A stretch of 62,473 nt of DNA, taken from CAZAPG01 sp964486935 (GTDB lineage Bacteria; Chloroflexota; Anaerolineae; 4572-78; J111). Positions 51,431 through 60,321 of the stretch are shown here, piece by piece. Location of the stretch: assembly GCA_964486935.1 (NCBI GenBank), contig CAZAPG010000042.1, forward strand, positions 1 through 62,473, in the 5' to 3' direction. The notes under the pieces are model-generated. The model saw only the letters and a program-made list of their open reading frames with translations, did no database searches and was not told where the DNA came from. Made by a program: the position numbers and the translations under genes. Positions within the stretch are counted from its first letter, which is position 1. The number at the start of each line of letters is the position of its first letter.

Positions 51431-52756
51431 TTAAGCGGTTGGGTTAGCCAGCTCTTGGGCCGATAGAGATTTACGGGTTTGCGCTTGCTCATGAGGATAT
51501 TGGGGCACATGTTCATGGTCAGGGTAGCCGTGGTGGTCGCTTTCCTCGTATCGTACATTTTTAGTGATAACGGTATTATCTTGTTTGGCATACAGTACCA
51601 CATCAGACTCGATAGTGCGGGCCGGGTAAATAATGTGGCCCGACCCGATGCGGCAATTATGCCCCACACAACTGCCAATTACCGGCAACCCGACCTCATG
51701 AAGTTTGCCTTCGTGAAAAGTTCTAATCGGTTTGGCCAGCAGGTTAAAATCGGTAAAAGTGTTGCCGGCCCCAATAAACGTATCTCGACCAACCACACAC
51801 ATTTGCAAACAGGCGTTTTGGGCTACCATTGAATTTTCCATTAATGTAGTCATAAACAAGGCCGAACGAAAAGGCAAATAGCAGCCATCGCCCACCACGC
51901 TCAACATTAATTGTACACCCTGCATCACATTTACATTGTTGCCAATAATGCTGGCGTTAATCACGCAACCGGGGCCAATTATCACATTATCGCCAATAAT
52001 GGTTGGCCCTTGAATGACGGCTGCCGGGTCAATCTGGGTATTTTTGCCAACCACCACCAAGGCCGATGAGGAGAGAAATTGCTTTCGCTCCAGCAGCGAG
52101 CGCCACAGCACCTTCAGCATCATTGAGAATCTGTCAAGCGATTTTTCAATACGGGCGCCGTGAGCAAAAATACCAAAGGGGCAATTGGCCATAAATATAT
52201 GCACCCAGTTTTCAATAGAAAGAAATGCTTTCAATGGTACATTGTACCCCAAATCGCCGCGTTCGTTAATAGCCATATAGGTGGGTACGCGGTAGTAACC
52301 TAACTCTCGTGATTCGGTATCAACCACAACCGGCTGAGGGACTTCTTTGCCGATAGCCTGTCCTTCCGGGTAATAAAACAAATCGGCCACGTAAACATTA
52401 CCTTGCAGGCAAATACCGCTTTGCAAAGGCAGGGCGTGGGTTACAATGGCGGCATCGTTTTTGGAAAAGGCAATTTGAGCGGGTCTATCCAGTTTACGGG
52501 CAGCGGTGATAAAATCTTCAAAGAGGAATTCGTCAAAGAACAGGTTATCTCTGTAAACAACAACTTCGCCGGAAACTATTTGAGGGGGTAAAGAAGTAAT
52601 CTCATCAAGGGTTTGACACTCTAGTTCTTCGTGACAATAAGGGCTTAGTACATCCCGTTGATAGAGCCAAAGGGGTTTATTCATAATGCGCAAATCGCGC
52701 GCAGGCTCATTAAAAGGGGAAATGAGCCTTTGGTCCCGAATGATAATCTTCTTCAT
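51431..52756 (-). CDS. GlmU-like protein: nucleotidyltransferase-type N-terminus and left-handed beta-helix
   Basis: 441 aa. The N-terminus (IIIRDQRLISPFNEPARDLR, then IMNKPLWLYQRDVLSPYC) resembles the GlmU-like sugar-nucleotidyltransferase group often found in Bacteroidota, though I do not see a clear catalytic GxGxR motif. From about residue 235 there are hexapeptide repeats (IDPAAVIQGPTIIGDNVIIG, PGCVINASIIGNNVNVMQGV) that build a left-handed beta-helix, then an insert and a last coil (GHNCRIGSGHIIYPARTI). The C-terminus is His/Glu/Pro-rich. Such helices usually act as acyl- or acetyltransferases. Being coupled to the AAR-like gene (20 bp), an acyl-group role is plausible but unproved. Confidence 0.75.
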   Translation of the reverse strand: MKKIIIRDQRLISPFNEPARDLRIMNKPLWLYQRDVLSPYCHEELECQTLDEITSLPPQIVSGEVVVYRDNLFFDEFLFEDFITAARKLDRPAQIAFSKNDAAIVTHALPLQSGICLQGNVYVADLFYYPEGQAIGKEVPQPVVVDTESRELGYYRVPTYMAINERGDLGYNVPLKAFLSIENWVHIFMANCPFGIFAHGARIEKSLDRFSMMLKVLWRSLLERKQFLSSSALVVVGKNTQIDPAAVIQGPTIIGDNVIIGPGCVINASIIGNNVNVMQGVQLMLSVVGDGCYLPFRSALFMTTLMENSMVAQNACLQMCVVGRDTFIGAGNTFTDFNLLAKPIRTFHEGKLHEVGLPVIGSCVGHNCRIGSGHIIYPARTIESDVVLYAKQDNTVITKNVRYEESDHHGYPDHEHVPQYPHEQAQTRKSLSAQELANPTA

Positions 52757-52858
52757 ATGTTAGAGTTCAGCAGCTAGCCTTTAACAGTTTGAGTAACCAG
52801 ATAACGATAATAACTAAAACGACGGAGATAAAAGCTAAGGGGTTTAGATGCTGTAAAT

Positions 52859-53677
52859 TTACTGGCCATTTTTATTGTTTAGGGATGCAAATTCAAAAGA
52901 TAGAAACTCGGTCAAATACTCATTAAAGGCTGCGGGTTCATCGAGCATTGGGAAATGGCGAGAACCCGGCATCATTTTTACCCTAGACACAGGCACATTA
53001 CGGCTAATAATATTGGCTTGGGTAGGCTCAACCACATTATCGCCCATCCCGTAAATTCCCATCACGGGGATGGCGATACCGGGCAGTTGCGCTCTCAAAT
53101 CGGTTTTGTGTAAAGAGCTGATGCTTAAAAAAAAGGCTTCCAGTGTAGTTCTGGATAGATCGCGGGTGATCATTTGGTACCAAATGGGCCAATCATTAAC
53201 AATAAATGGCGAAAACATTTTAATACCAAATTGTAATGCCCGGGGCATTTGCCACACAATTGATGCAATCCAGGGTTTGCCCGCCAAACGCAAAAAAATA
53301 TTGAGCGAGCTGCCTACAACCGGAGAGCCAACAACAATTACCCTCTGTACACGTCCGGGTTTTGAAAGAGCCAGGGCCAGGGCAACCGTTCCACCCATTG
53401 AGTGACCAACCACCGGAGCCGATTCAATACCTAACCGTTCCATAAATTGGTCAACCAGCCCTACAAAATCTTGCACCTGATAGCTGCTATGACGCTTACC
53501 AGACTCTCCAAACCCCCAAAAATCCAGGGCATAACAACGAAACTGGTTTTTTAGGGCCTCCATGGTATTGAGCCAATATCCCCAAGACCCTAACCATCCA
53601 TGCAAGAGAATGACCGGCTGCCCGCGACCATAGGCCTCGTAATGAAGAATTCCTTGGTCCGTAACAATAGAACTCAC
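52859..53677 (-). CDS. Alpha/beta hydrolase with intact catalytic triad
   Basis: 272 aa. VILLHGWLGSWGYWLNTMEA, YALDFWGFGESGKR and the elbow VVGHSMGGTVALALA give Ser93; the acid is likely Asp in YGMGDNVVEP and the base His in GSRHFPMLDEP. It is a paralogue of the protein at 41667-42464, which shares positions 91-95 exactly except for Ser93 to Ala. Relatives include esterases, lipases and C-C hydrolases; substrate is unknown. It lies one gene above the beta-helix/AAR-like pair, with a 102-bp gap, and a thioester or ester lipid substrate would fit that setting (inference). Confidence 0.88.
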   Translation of the reverse strand: MSSIVTDQGILHYEAYGRGQPVILLHGWLGSWGYWLNTMEALKNQFRCYALDFWGFGESGKRHSSYQVQDFVGLVDQFMERLGIESAPVVGHSMGGTVALALALSKPGRVQRVIVVGSPVVGSSLNIFLRLAGKPWIASIVWQMPRALQFGIKMFSPFIVNDWPIWYQMITRDLSRTTLEAFFLSISSLHKTDLRAQLPGIAIPVMGIYGMGDNVVEPTQANIISRNVPVSRVKMMPGSRHFPMLDEPAAFNEYLTEFLSFEFASLNNKNGQ

Positions 53678-53863
53678 AAGTTGGCCTCAACTAAGGGGCT
53701 TTTAGAAGGCTAATTGCACAAAGCGCTGCCTCTAATTTTTATCTTTTCATTTTGTTATAGTTTTGCGCCCCCTCTATTGAGTTACTTTTACCCAAAATAT
53801 AACGCGGCCCTTTTTGCTGATTACATTATGCAGCGCCAATGATTGTTTGTTAAAGAACTCAAA

Positions 53864-54400
53864 TTACTCTTCGGCCTGCATATTTTCTAAAATAGAGTAG
53901 AGCAGTTCAAGCAAAACTTCTTTTACTGTTTCTTTATCCCTGGCCACACAGCCCAACACTTTAACTTCTTTTTCTATCTTCAGCGCAATTCGCACATCTT
54001 CCGGCGACCAGGCATCGGGTAAATCTTGTTTATTGGCGGCCACCACGTAAGGCGTACTGGCGTAACTTCTAAACACTTCAAGAATGTGTTTGGCCTCTCT
54101 AAAAGTTTCGGGCCTGACACTATCAACCAAAACCACAAAGCCGAGCATCCCCTCCGACAAAATCTCCCACATAAAATCAAAGCGTCTTTGTCCGGGGGTG
54201 CCAAATAAATACAGCACCAAATCATCGTCTACCGTAATCCGGCCAAAATCCATCGCTACAGTAGTATCTTCTTTTACACGCTCCGCATCGCTGGAAATTT
54301 TTCGCTCAGTAGATACCACGTCAATTTCACTAACACTTTGAATAAACTCGGTTTTTCCAGCACTAAAAGGCCCGGTGATGACCATCTTTACGGTTTGCAT
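53864..54400 (-). CDS. Small Ras-like GTPase (MglA/CvnD-like)
   Basis: 178 aa. P-loop GPFSAGKTEF, switch 2 motif LFGTPGQRRFDFMWE, and the guanine motif ANKQDLPDAW are all present. Prokaryotic GTPases of this type (conservon GTP-binding proteins) act as polarity or signalling switches, usually with Roadblock/LC7 or DUF4388-type partners. The DUF4388 protein is encoded directly upstream (109 bp). No Roadblock protein is seen in the window, so the DUF4388 protein is the natural partner candidate. Confidence 0.93.
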   Translation of the reverse strand: MQTVKMVITGPFSAGKTEFIQSVSEIDVVSTERKISSDAERVKEDTTVAMDFGRITVDDDLVLYLFGTPGQRRFDFMWEILSEGMLGFVVLVDSVRPETFREAKHILEVFRSYASTPYVVAANKQDLPDAWSPEDVRIALKIEKEVKVLGCVARDKETVKEVLLELLYSILENMQAEE

Positions 54401-54509
54401 CGAATCGATTTACCTCAAATAAAGACTTGTTGGTTTTAGTTCAAACTAATCAATTACCTGATTAAAATGTAAAAGGTCCAGGGTAAAGTTAAAATGCAAG
54501 GCGAACGCC

Positions 54510-55340
54510 TTAAATGCGCTTAATTCGATCAATCAATTTAGTAACCACACTGCGCTTTTCCGCAGGAGATTGACTGGCTATTCGCCGTCCGGCTCGGGTT
54601 ACGGGGGCTTTGACCTTTCGCTGCTCCATCCCTTCGGGGCGAATAATTTCAACAATACCCGCCTGCATCATCCCATACACAATTCGCCTAATTTGAAACT
54701 CGTCCATATTATTGTTTTGGGCAATCTGCTTTACCGTATTGCGGGGATGAATATGAGATATAACGCGCCAGTCATCCTGGGTTAATTTCACATCGCGCAG
54801 AGGTTTATCGGTAATTTTCAGGGCAATAGTCGACAGGTCGGGCAATTCATCCTGTAAACGGTCGGCCTCTTGAATCCGCCGGCTCCCTTCGAGGATGACA
54901 TTATCAAGGTTAAGAGGAACTGTGATTCGGTCTCGGGCAGGCAGAACGTCTTGCTCAAACAAAAAGGTGCCATCACCCCAGGTAAAAAGATCATACACTA
55001 TATTTAGCATATACTCTTTGACGCCCTGCACAATATCATCTCTGGAAACCATTCTGGCTTCCATAAGATATTTGCCCATAACCCGGTCAGAGGTATTTCC
55101 ATGCTGGTTATTAACCGCAGTCACCTGATCCTGGGTTAATTTACCAACTTTAAACAACATAGCCGCCAGATGACCCTCGTCCTGGTTGGTGGTCGCATGA
55201 ATCAACCGGCCCTCTTTAAAGTATAAGAGGGCATCCTGAACCTCGCCGCCAAGGGTTAGCTTGCCGGTTTTTTTAGCCATGTTGACTAAGTTAAGTAGTT
55301 GAGTTGTGCTAAAATCCTTCAGGTTTCCTTTTAACGCCAT
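54510..55340 (-). CDS. DUF4388 (PatA N-terminal-like) protein
   Basis: 276 aa. The start (MALKGNLKDFSTTQLLNLVN, then KTGKLTLGGEVQDALLYFKE and GRLIHATTNQDEGHLAAMLF) is the DUF4388 pattern known from PatA-type regulators and gliding-motility proteins. The middle (VMGKYLMEARMVSRDDIVQG) is helical, and residues about 195-250 (VISHIHPRNTVKQIAQNNNM, then DEFQIRRIVYGMMQAGIVEI) look like a winged-helix-type domain. The C-terminus is basic. It heads the - strand gene run and has a clear promoter overlapped by ATGCAT boxes. Together with the GTPase it is probably a signalling module. Confidence 0.88.
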   Translation of the reverse strand: MALKGNLKDFSTTQLLNLVNMAKKTGKLTLGGEVQDALLYFKEGRLIHATTNQDEGHLAAMLFKVGKLTQDQVTAVNNQHGNTSDRVMGKYLMEARMVSRDDIVQGVKEYMLNIVYDLFTWGDGTFLFEQDVLPARDRITVPLNLDNVILEGSRRIQEADRLQDELPDLSTIALKITDKPLRDVKLTQDDWRVISHIHPRNTVKQIAQNNNMDEFQIRRIVYGMMQAGIVEIIRPEGMEQRKVKAPVTRAGRRIASQSPAEKRSVVTKLIDRIKRI

Positions 55341-55390
55341 AAATGGTCACCGTCACCCCAAAGGATAAAAGTAGGTTTTGGGGATGGCCT

Positions 55391-55419
55391 ATTATACTCG
55401 CTCAAATGCATTAAGTCAA
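55391..55419 (-). promoter_or_regulatory. Promoter of the DUF4388-GTPase unit
   Basis: On the - strand: -35 TTGACT, 17-bp spacer, consensus -10 TATAAT; the start codon is about 50 bp downstream. Confidence 0.82.
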
Positions 55420-55447
55420 CATGCATGTAAAGTAGCTTAACATGCAT
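55406..55447. promoter_or_regulatory. Three ATGCAT boxes, operator-like
   Basis: ATGCAT at 55406, 55421 and 55442. The middle one extends to ACATGCATGT and the others share a TTAA flank. The first is in the promoter spacer and the other two lie above the -35, so a regulator bound here could block or activate the DUF4388 promoter. Confidence 0.5.
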
Positions 55448-55603
55448 TAAAGTGTTTATGTTTATGCCAAAAAAACAGCGCCCAACATCCGCCTTTCGGT
55501 CGATGGGCATCATTAGTTAATATAACACGCGCAATTGTCAAATCCAATAGAGCGAAAGTCCCAAGAATTTTCTGGTTGCAAAAGCAGCTAAATGCCGCAG
55601 AAC

Positions 55604-55631
55604 TTGGCAACCTTTTAAATTCTGCTATTAT
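55604..55631 (+). promoter_or_regulatory. Promoter of the RNase D gene
   Basis: -35 TTGGCA, 16-bp spacer, -10 TATTAT, about 42 bp before the ATG. Confidence 0.6.
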
Positions 55632-55673
55632 TAGAAGTGGTAAAAATTTATCCTCAAAATCAAATAATCGTGT

Positions 55674-56822
55674 ATGAGCAGTTCAGCAAATAACTCACAA
55701 CCCAATACCCAACCAGAATGGATTGACACATCCAAAAAGTTAACCCATTTGCTCCAAATTCTATCTAACCAGCCCGTCATTGCGGTTGATACCGAAAGCG
55801 ACAGCCTGTATAGCTACTTTGAAAAGGTTTGCCTGATTCAATTCTCTACCCCCCAAACCGATTTTTTAGTAGACCCGCTATCCGTTGATATATCTGGCCT
55901 GGCCCCCTTGTTTGATAACCCCTCAATTCAAAAAATTTTTCACGCCGCCGAGTACGATTTCTTAAGCCTCAAACGGGATTACGGCTTTGAGTTTAACAAC
56001 CTGTTTGACACCATGCTGGCCGCCCGAATTTTGGGCTGGAAACGTTATGGCCTGGCCACCCTGCTAAAAAACCATTTTAGCGTGCAACTGGATAAACGCT
56101 TTCAGCGCTACAACTGGGGAGAACGCCCCCTCAGCCAGGAGGCGCTGCGTTACGCCCGGCTAGATACCCACTATTTAATCGGGCTGCGCCAAATTCAGCT
56201 CGATGCCCTCAAAAAGCAAAACCGCCTGCAAGAAGCCACCGAAGCCTTTACCCGCGTTACCCAGGTTGAACCCACTCCCAAGGTATTTGACCCTGATGAC
56301 TTCTGGCGCATCAAAGGGGCCAAAAATTTACCGCCGCAGCAACGCGCCATCCTGCGAGAGTTATTTATTTTACGAGACAAAATTGCCCGCAAGCTGGATT
56401 GGCCCCCCTTTAAAGTTATCAACAGTTCGGTGCTGGTTGACCTGGCAAAAGCGCAGCCAGATACCTACGGCAAATTAAAACAAACCAAAGGGCTGGGCAA
56501 AAATATTTTGCGGCATAATGGACCCGCCATTCTGCGGGCTATCCAGGCCGGACAATCGGCCCAAATTCCCGAACACCCGGCCAACAACCACCGCCCCGCC
56601 GATAGCACCCTGGCCCGCTACGAGCAGTTGCGCCAATGGCGCAACCATGTGGCCGCCAAACGCGGCGTAGAGCCGGATGTCATCATTAACAACCACGCCC
56701 TCATGGACATTGCCCGGCGCAACCCCAAAAACCTCAAAACACTTTCAAAAATGGGCGTACTGGGCGATTGGCAAAAAGAAGCCTATGGGCAAGCCCTGTT
56801 AAAAGTATTAAGAACCTTTTAA
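55674..56822 (+). CDS. rnd: Ribonuclease D with two HRDC domains
   Basis: 382 aa. The DEDD exonuclease motifs are VIAVDTESDSLYSYFEKVCL (Exo I), FHAAEYDFLSLKRDYG (Exo II) and YARLDTHYLIGLRQ (Exo III). Two HRDC domains follow, at about 215-295 (QRAILRELFILRDKIARKLD) and 305-380 (LRQWRNHVAAKRGVEPDVII). E. coli RNase D also has tandem HRDC-like domains. The enzyme trims tRNA and other RNA 3' ends. The last 15 bp overlap the 3' end of the convergent HAD gene. Confidence 0.93.
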   Translation: MSSSANNSQPNTQPEWIDTSKKLTHLLQILSNQPVIAVDTESDSLYSYFEKVCLIQFSTPQTDFLVDPLSVDISGLAPLFDNPSIQKIFHAAEYDFLSLKRDYGFEFNNLFDTMLAARILGWKRYGLATLLKNHFSVQLDKRFQRYNWGERPLSQEALRYARLDTHYLIGLRQIQLDALKKQNRLQEATEAFTRVTQVEPTPKVFDPDDFWRIKGAKNLPPQQRAILRELFILRDKIARKLDWPPFKVINSSVLVDLAKAQPDTYGKLKQTKGLGKNILRHNGPAILRAIQAGQSAQIPEHPANNHRPADSTLARYEQLRQWRNHVAAKRGVEPDVIINNHALMDIARRNPKNLKTLSKMGVLGDWQKEAYGQALLKVLRTF

Positions 56823-57536
56823 CCCCAACAAGGGCAGCAGTTCGCTGAGGCGCTGAATTTTGACCACCCCATCCGGCGGTTCAAGGTCGTTTCTGGCGTT
56901 CATAAAAACAGGGGTAAGGCCGGCCTGCAACGCGCCTTCAATATCGGCCTTGGGGTTATCGCCCACATACAGGGTTTGCCCTGGCCGGGCATTATTGGCC
57001 AATTTGAGCGCCTCTAAAAAAATTCGCCGGTCGGGTTTGTGATACCCCGCCTCCTCTGAAACCAGAGTAAAATCCACATACTCGTCAAATTGATATTTTT
57101 CTATTTTACGGCGCTGTAAATGAATAAAACCATTGGTCAGAATGCCGGTGGTATATGTTTGTCCCACGGCTTTGAGCACGGCAAACGTATCGTTAAAGGG
57201 CACGGCCTCTTGCAAAACCAGCTCTATCCAGTAGTTGAGCATAGGCCGGGCCAGGGCGACATCAAGCCCCAGGGCGCGCAGCGTGTTGGCGTAGCCATAT
57301 TTAGCCGCCGTATCGCCATCTAACACGCCATCAACCATCATATACCACATATCTTCGCTTTTGCCCCAGTAGCAATCAAAAAACTTCTCATGCGTTACAG
57401 CAGACAACTTATCGGCAAAGCGAGCAAAAAGCGTTTCGCAAATATCGCTCAGTTGCCAGGTATGCTCAATGAGCGTGCCGTCCATGTCAAAAATAACGGT
57501 CGTAATGTGACTCAAATCGGGCAGTTGTTGGCTCAC
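56808..57536 (-). CDS. HAD-family phosphatase (YjjG/PhnX-like)
   Basis: 242 aa from a GTG start with GGAGC upstream. Motif I is VIFDMDGTLIEHTW, motif II is GILTNGFIH, the motif III Lys lies near EEAGYHKPDRRIFLEAL, and motif IV is LYVGDNPKADIEGALQAG, where the first acidic position is kept. The helical cap is the C1 type of YjjG-like nucleotidases and related enzymes. Likely substrates are small phosphates or nucleotides. It lies 18 bp below the thioesterase gene in the same orientation. Confidence 0.88.
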   Translation of the reverse strand: MSQQLPDLSHITTVIFDMDGTLIEHTWQLSDICETLFARFADKLSAVTHEKFFDCYWGKSEDMWYMMVDGVLDGDTAAKYGYANTLRALGLDVALARPMLNYWIELVLQEAVPFNDTFAVLKAVGQTYTTGILTNGFIHLQRRKIEKYQFDEYVDFTLVSEEAGYHKPDRRIFLEALKLANNARPGQTLYVGDNPKADIEGALQAGLTPVFMNARNDLEPPDGVVKIQRLSELLPLLGLKGS

Positions 57537-57554
57537 CGCGCTGCTCCAAATTTT

Positions 57555-57980
57555 TTAAATCGACACATTCCGGCCCTCGTATTCTGCAATTTTGGCCTTC
57601 ATCTCGGACGGTACAGCAATGCTGCGCTGGCCGGTATAATCAAAATGCACTAAAATGCAATGTCCTTCAGCGGTCAACTCGCCATCAGCTTCAACCCGAT
57701 GCTCAAGCTTCAGGCTCGACCGTCTGACCTCGGTAATGCGCGACCCAACCTGAACTTTTTGGCCGAAAAAAATCGGCTTGCGAAAATCGCAGCTTAAATG
57801 GGCGGCAATAAAGGCTGTATCGTTTAAATTGGCGTGGGGCGAACGAACGCCCACCTCGACCATATAATTTACGCGGGCGGTTTCAAAATAGGTAAATACC
57901 ACGGCGTTATTAACGTGTCCAAACACGTCAATATCCTTAAAGCGCACATCAATGGGGTAAATGTGTCTGAAGCCTTTCAC
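57555..57980 (-). CDS. Acyl-CoA thioesterase (YbgC/FadM-like hotdog)
   Basis: 141 aa from a GTG start with AAGGAGAG upstream. The family motif is IDVRFKDIDVFGHVNNAVVF, with the catalytic Asp (here in the DIDVFGHVNN region), and it ends in a typical ECILVHFDY-like strand (GHCILVHFDYTGQRSIAVPS). It hydrolyses acyl-CoA or acyl-ACP thioesters; chain length is not readable. It is probably in one unit with the HAD gene. Confidence 0.92.
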   Translation of the reverse strand: MKGFRHIYPIDVRFKDIDVFGHVNNAVVFTYFETARVNYMVEVGVRSPHANLNDTAFIAAHLSCDFRKPIFFGQKVQVGSRITEVRRSSLKLEHRVEADGELTAEGHCILVHFDYTGQRSIAVPSEMKAKIAEYEGRNVSI

Positions 57981-58097
57981 GCAAAACTCTCCTTCAAAAA
58001 TGAAATTGAGAAGCGGGGGTTTGGGGCGACCGAAGGAAGGTTCCCCAAAAAAACCATCTTCGTCACCGGTGGCGTGCTAACGCTCGTCACGGCTCCT

Positions 58098-59306
58098 CTA
58101 TTTGGCGGCTTCGGCCAAAGCCAGCGTCAGCGCAACATAGGCCACCACCGCCTCGTTCATTTGGGCCAGGCTGATGCGCTCCTGGTTGGTGTGGGCCAGG
58201 GTTTCGTTGCCGGGGCCAAAGCCAACCGTAGGAATACCGGCGGTCACCAGATGGCCGCCATCGGTAGCAAAGCGCCAAATATCCACGCCGTCATCGCGGC
58301 CCAGGGCGTCTACCAGCGCGGCATGGGCGGCCTGCACAAATTTGTTATTTTCCGGCAAAACAAACGAGGGGAAGATAGCCGGCACATCTTTTTCAAGGCC
58401 GGTATAGGTGGTAAACCGTTTGCTGGCAATGGCAACCGTGCCGGTGTGGTTGCCGCCCAGATTGGTCAAACAGCTATCCAGCAGCGTTTGCGTTTTAGTT
58501 ACAATTTCCTGGGGCGACTCGCCGGGCACGTTGCGCCAATCCAGCGTTAAATAAACCCGGCCGGGGATAACATTGGGGCTGGATTGGTCGGTGCTGTAAA
58601 GGGTAGGCGCTACGGAAGATTGGCCCAGTTCATCTTGCCCCATCTCCAGCGATGACAGCGCAGCCAGAAATGCCGCTGTTGCATAATGGGGGTTGACCCC
58701 CAGATGAGGCACGCTGGCGTGAGCCGAGCGTCCTTCAAATTTTACCCGTAGCTCCACCCGGCCTCGGTGGCCGCGGCGCAGGATATTGCTGCTGGGTTCG
58801 CCGCAAATAGCGGCCTGGGCCTTAAGCCGCGAGGCAAGATACTGGGTGCCAACGCCGCCAATTTCTTCCATAACGGCCACGGTTACGTACACGTCGCCCG
58901 GCGGGGTTAATTTTAGCTGTTTAAAAAGAGCGGCCGCATACAGCATACAGGCTACCGGCCCTTTCATATCTACCGAGGCGCGCCCCCACAACTCGTCCCC
59001 TGCAATTTTGCCGCTAAAGGGGGGATGAGGCCAGCCATCTGCCGGGCCGGTATCGACGTGGTCCATGTGTCCGTTCAGAATAATGGCCGGGCCGGGGCCG
59101 CCGGCAATTTTGCCGATAACGTTGCCCACCGGGTCGGCCCAAACTTCATCGTAATCCAACTGCTTCATATGGTTGGCAATTATGGCGGCCACGTCGCCTT
59201 CGTGGCCGGGCAAACTTGGAATGGACACAATTTGCCGGGTAAATTCAACCAGGGCGCTTTGTTGCTGTTTGGCCGCCGCCCAAATATTTTGTAAGGGTAG
59301 GTTCAT
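58098..59306 (-). CDS. M20-family metallopeptidase (YgeY-like hydrolase)
   Basis: 402 aa. Zinc-site motifs: ILNGHMDHVDTG (first His and Asp), ASVDMKGPVACML (bridging Asp), VAVMEEIGGVGTQYL (catalytic Glu pair), AAICGEPSS and the late His in LAHTNQERISLAQM. A dimerisation domain lies in between (RRGHRGRVELRVKFEGRSAH). The overall wording is that of YgeY, the selenium-linked/dihydropyrimidinase-like branch of the ArgE/DapE/ACY1 group. No selenium genes are near, so a general N-acyl amino acid or peptide deacylase is as likely. Confidence 0.9.
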   Translation of the reverse strand: MNLPLQNIWAAAKQQQSALVEFTRQIVSIPSLPGHEGDVAAIIANHMKQLDYDEVWADPVGNVIGKIAGGPGPAIILNGHMDHVDTGPADGWPHPPFSGKIAGDELWGRASVDMKGPVACMLYAAALFKQLKLTPPGDVYVTVAVMEEIGGVGTQYLASRLKAQAAICGEPSSNILRRGHRGRVELRVKFEGRSAHASVPHLGVNPHYATAAFLAALSSLEMGQDELGQSSVAPTLYSTDQSSPNVIPGRVYLTLDWRNVPGESPQEIVTKTQTLLDSCLTNLGGNHTGTVAIASKRFTTYTGLEKDVPAIFPSFVLPENNKFVQAAHAALVDALGRDDGVDIWRFATDGGHLVTAGIPTVGFGPGNETLAHTNQERISLAQMNEAVVAYVALTLALAEAAK

Positions 59307-59339
59307 TGTATTTATCCTGTAGGGGATGTTAGAAATAGA

Positions 59340-59375
59340 TAAAAAAGCAGTGTCCCCGCCCTGGGCACACTGCTT
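59340..59375 (-). terminator. Terminator after the second REC/degenerate-GGDEF gene
   Basis: On the - strand AAGCAGTGT and ACACTGCTT form a 9-bp stem, with inner GGG/CCC pairing, followed by six T. Confidence 0.85.
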
Positions 59376-59399
59376 AATTGAAAGCCTGTCTGGATAGAT

Positions 59400-60272
59400 T
59401 TAAACTTTAACCGGCTGGCTTAAGGCCATTCTCAACGCTTCAACGCTGGAGAAGGTGTCATCTTTGTGCGAGAGTGACGAGATGGCAACGTGCATAAACG
59501 GCACTTTTTCTGTTGCGCCTTCATCGCCGCCGCGTTTTACATAACCGGCTTCACGGTCGTGAATGGGGTAAAAGTAGGTCATTGCCTGGTTAAGCCGTTC
59601 CTGAATCTGATGGTTGAGTTGGGGGCCTTTGCTGGGCACGGTAATAATTACAAATTGGCTTTCGCTGGGGTGTCCTATAAAATCATCAATGCTGCCCAAC
59701 TCGTCTACGGTGCTGGTCAGGGTTAGGGCAATGGCTCTGAGCACATCATCTCTGGCTACAAAGCCGTAGATTTCGTTAAATTTATCCAGGCCGGTAATGT
59801 TGACCCCCAACACCATCCAGTTATCGCGTTCCAGCATCATGCCGAGGCGGTCAACGGTTAATTTTTCGCCGGGCAATCCGGTAACGGGGTTATTTTGGCT
59901 GCCGGCTCGCCGTAGCGCGTTGCGTACCCGCAGGCGAAGTTCTTGCACGTCGAAGGGTTTGGTAATGTAATCAATGGCGCCCAGTTTAAGGCCGGCAATG
60001 CGGTCGTCGCGGTCTCGTCGCTCGGTTACAAAAATTACCGGCAGGCGGCTGGTGCGAATGTCCTCTTGCAAAGCCTGACCTACTTCAAAGCCATCAATAT
60101 CTGGCAGGCGAACATCGAGCAAGATTAGATCCGGGGATTCAGCCCGACACTTTTCTAACGCCTCTCGTCCGCCCCCTGCCGTCACCACTCGATACCCTTG
60201 TGCTTCAAAGTAGACCCGGAGCATTTCAGAGGTGTCCAGATCATCCTCAACAATCAACAGGGTATGTTTCAT
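59400..60272 (-). CDS. Response regulator: receiver plus degenerate GGDEF-like domain (second copy)
   Basis: 290 aa. The receiver has EDD at 9-11, Asp53 (LILLDVRLPDIDG) and Lys in ITKPF. The second domain starts with the cyclase-like NPVTGLPGEKLTVDRLG and keeps LGVNITGLDKFNEIYGFVAR, but the active-site loop reads HPSESQFVIIT in place of GGDEF. It is clearly a paralogue of the protein at 49384-50283. It follows a V4R protein gene by 49 bp, under one promoter, and a terminator closes the pair. A phosphorylation-controlled binding protein is the likeliest role. Confidence 0.88.
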   Translation of the reverse strand: MKHTLLIVEDDLDTSEMLRVYFEAQGYRVVTAGGGREALEKCRAESPDLILLDVRLPDIDGFEVGQALQEDIRTSRLPVIFVTERRDRDDRIAGLKLGAIDYITKPFDVQELRLRVRNALRRAGSQNNPVTGLPGEKLTVDRLGMMLERDNWMVLGVNITGLDKFNEIYGFVARDDVLRAIALTLTSTVDELGSIDDFIGHPSESQFVIITVPSKGPQLNHQIQERLNQAMTYFYPIHDREAGYVKRGGDEGATEKVPFMHVAISSLSHKDDTFSSVEALRMALSQPVKV

Positions 60273-60321
60273 ATCCAGTCTGTCCCTGTGGGGCAGTCCA
60301 ATAATGTTTAATTAATTGCGG

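Noticed and set aside
49384..60272. Active diguanylate cyclases
   Set aside because: Both GGDEF-like domains lack the signature (SDNDF and SESQF in its place).
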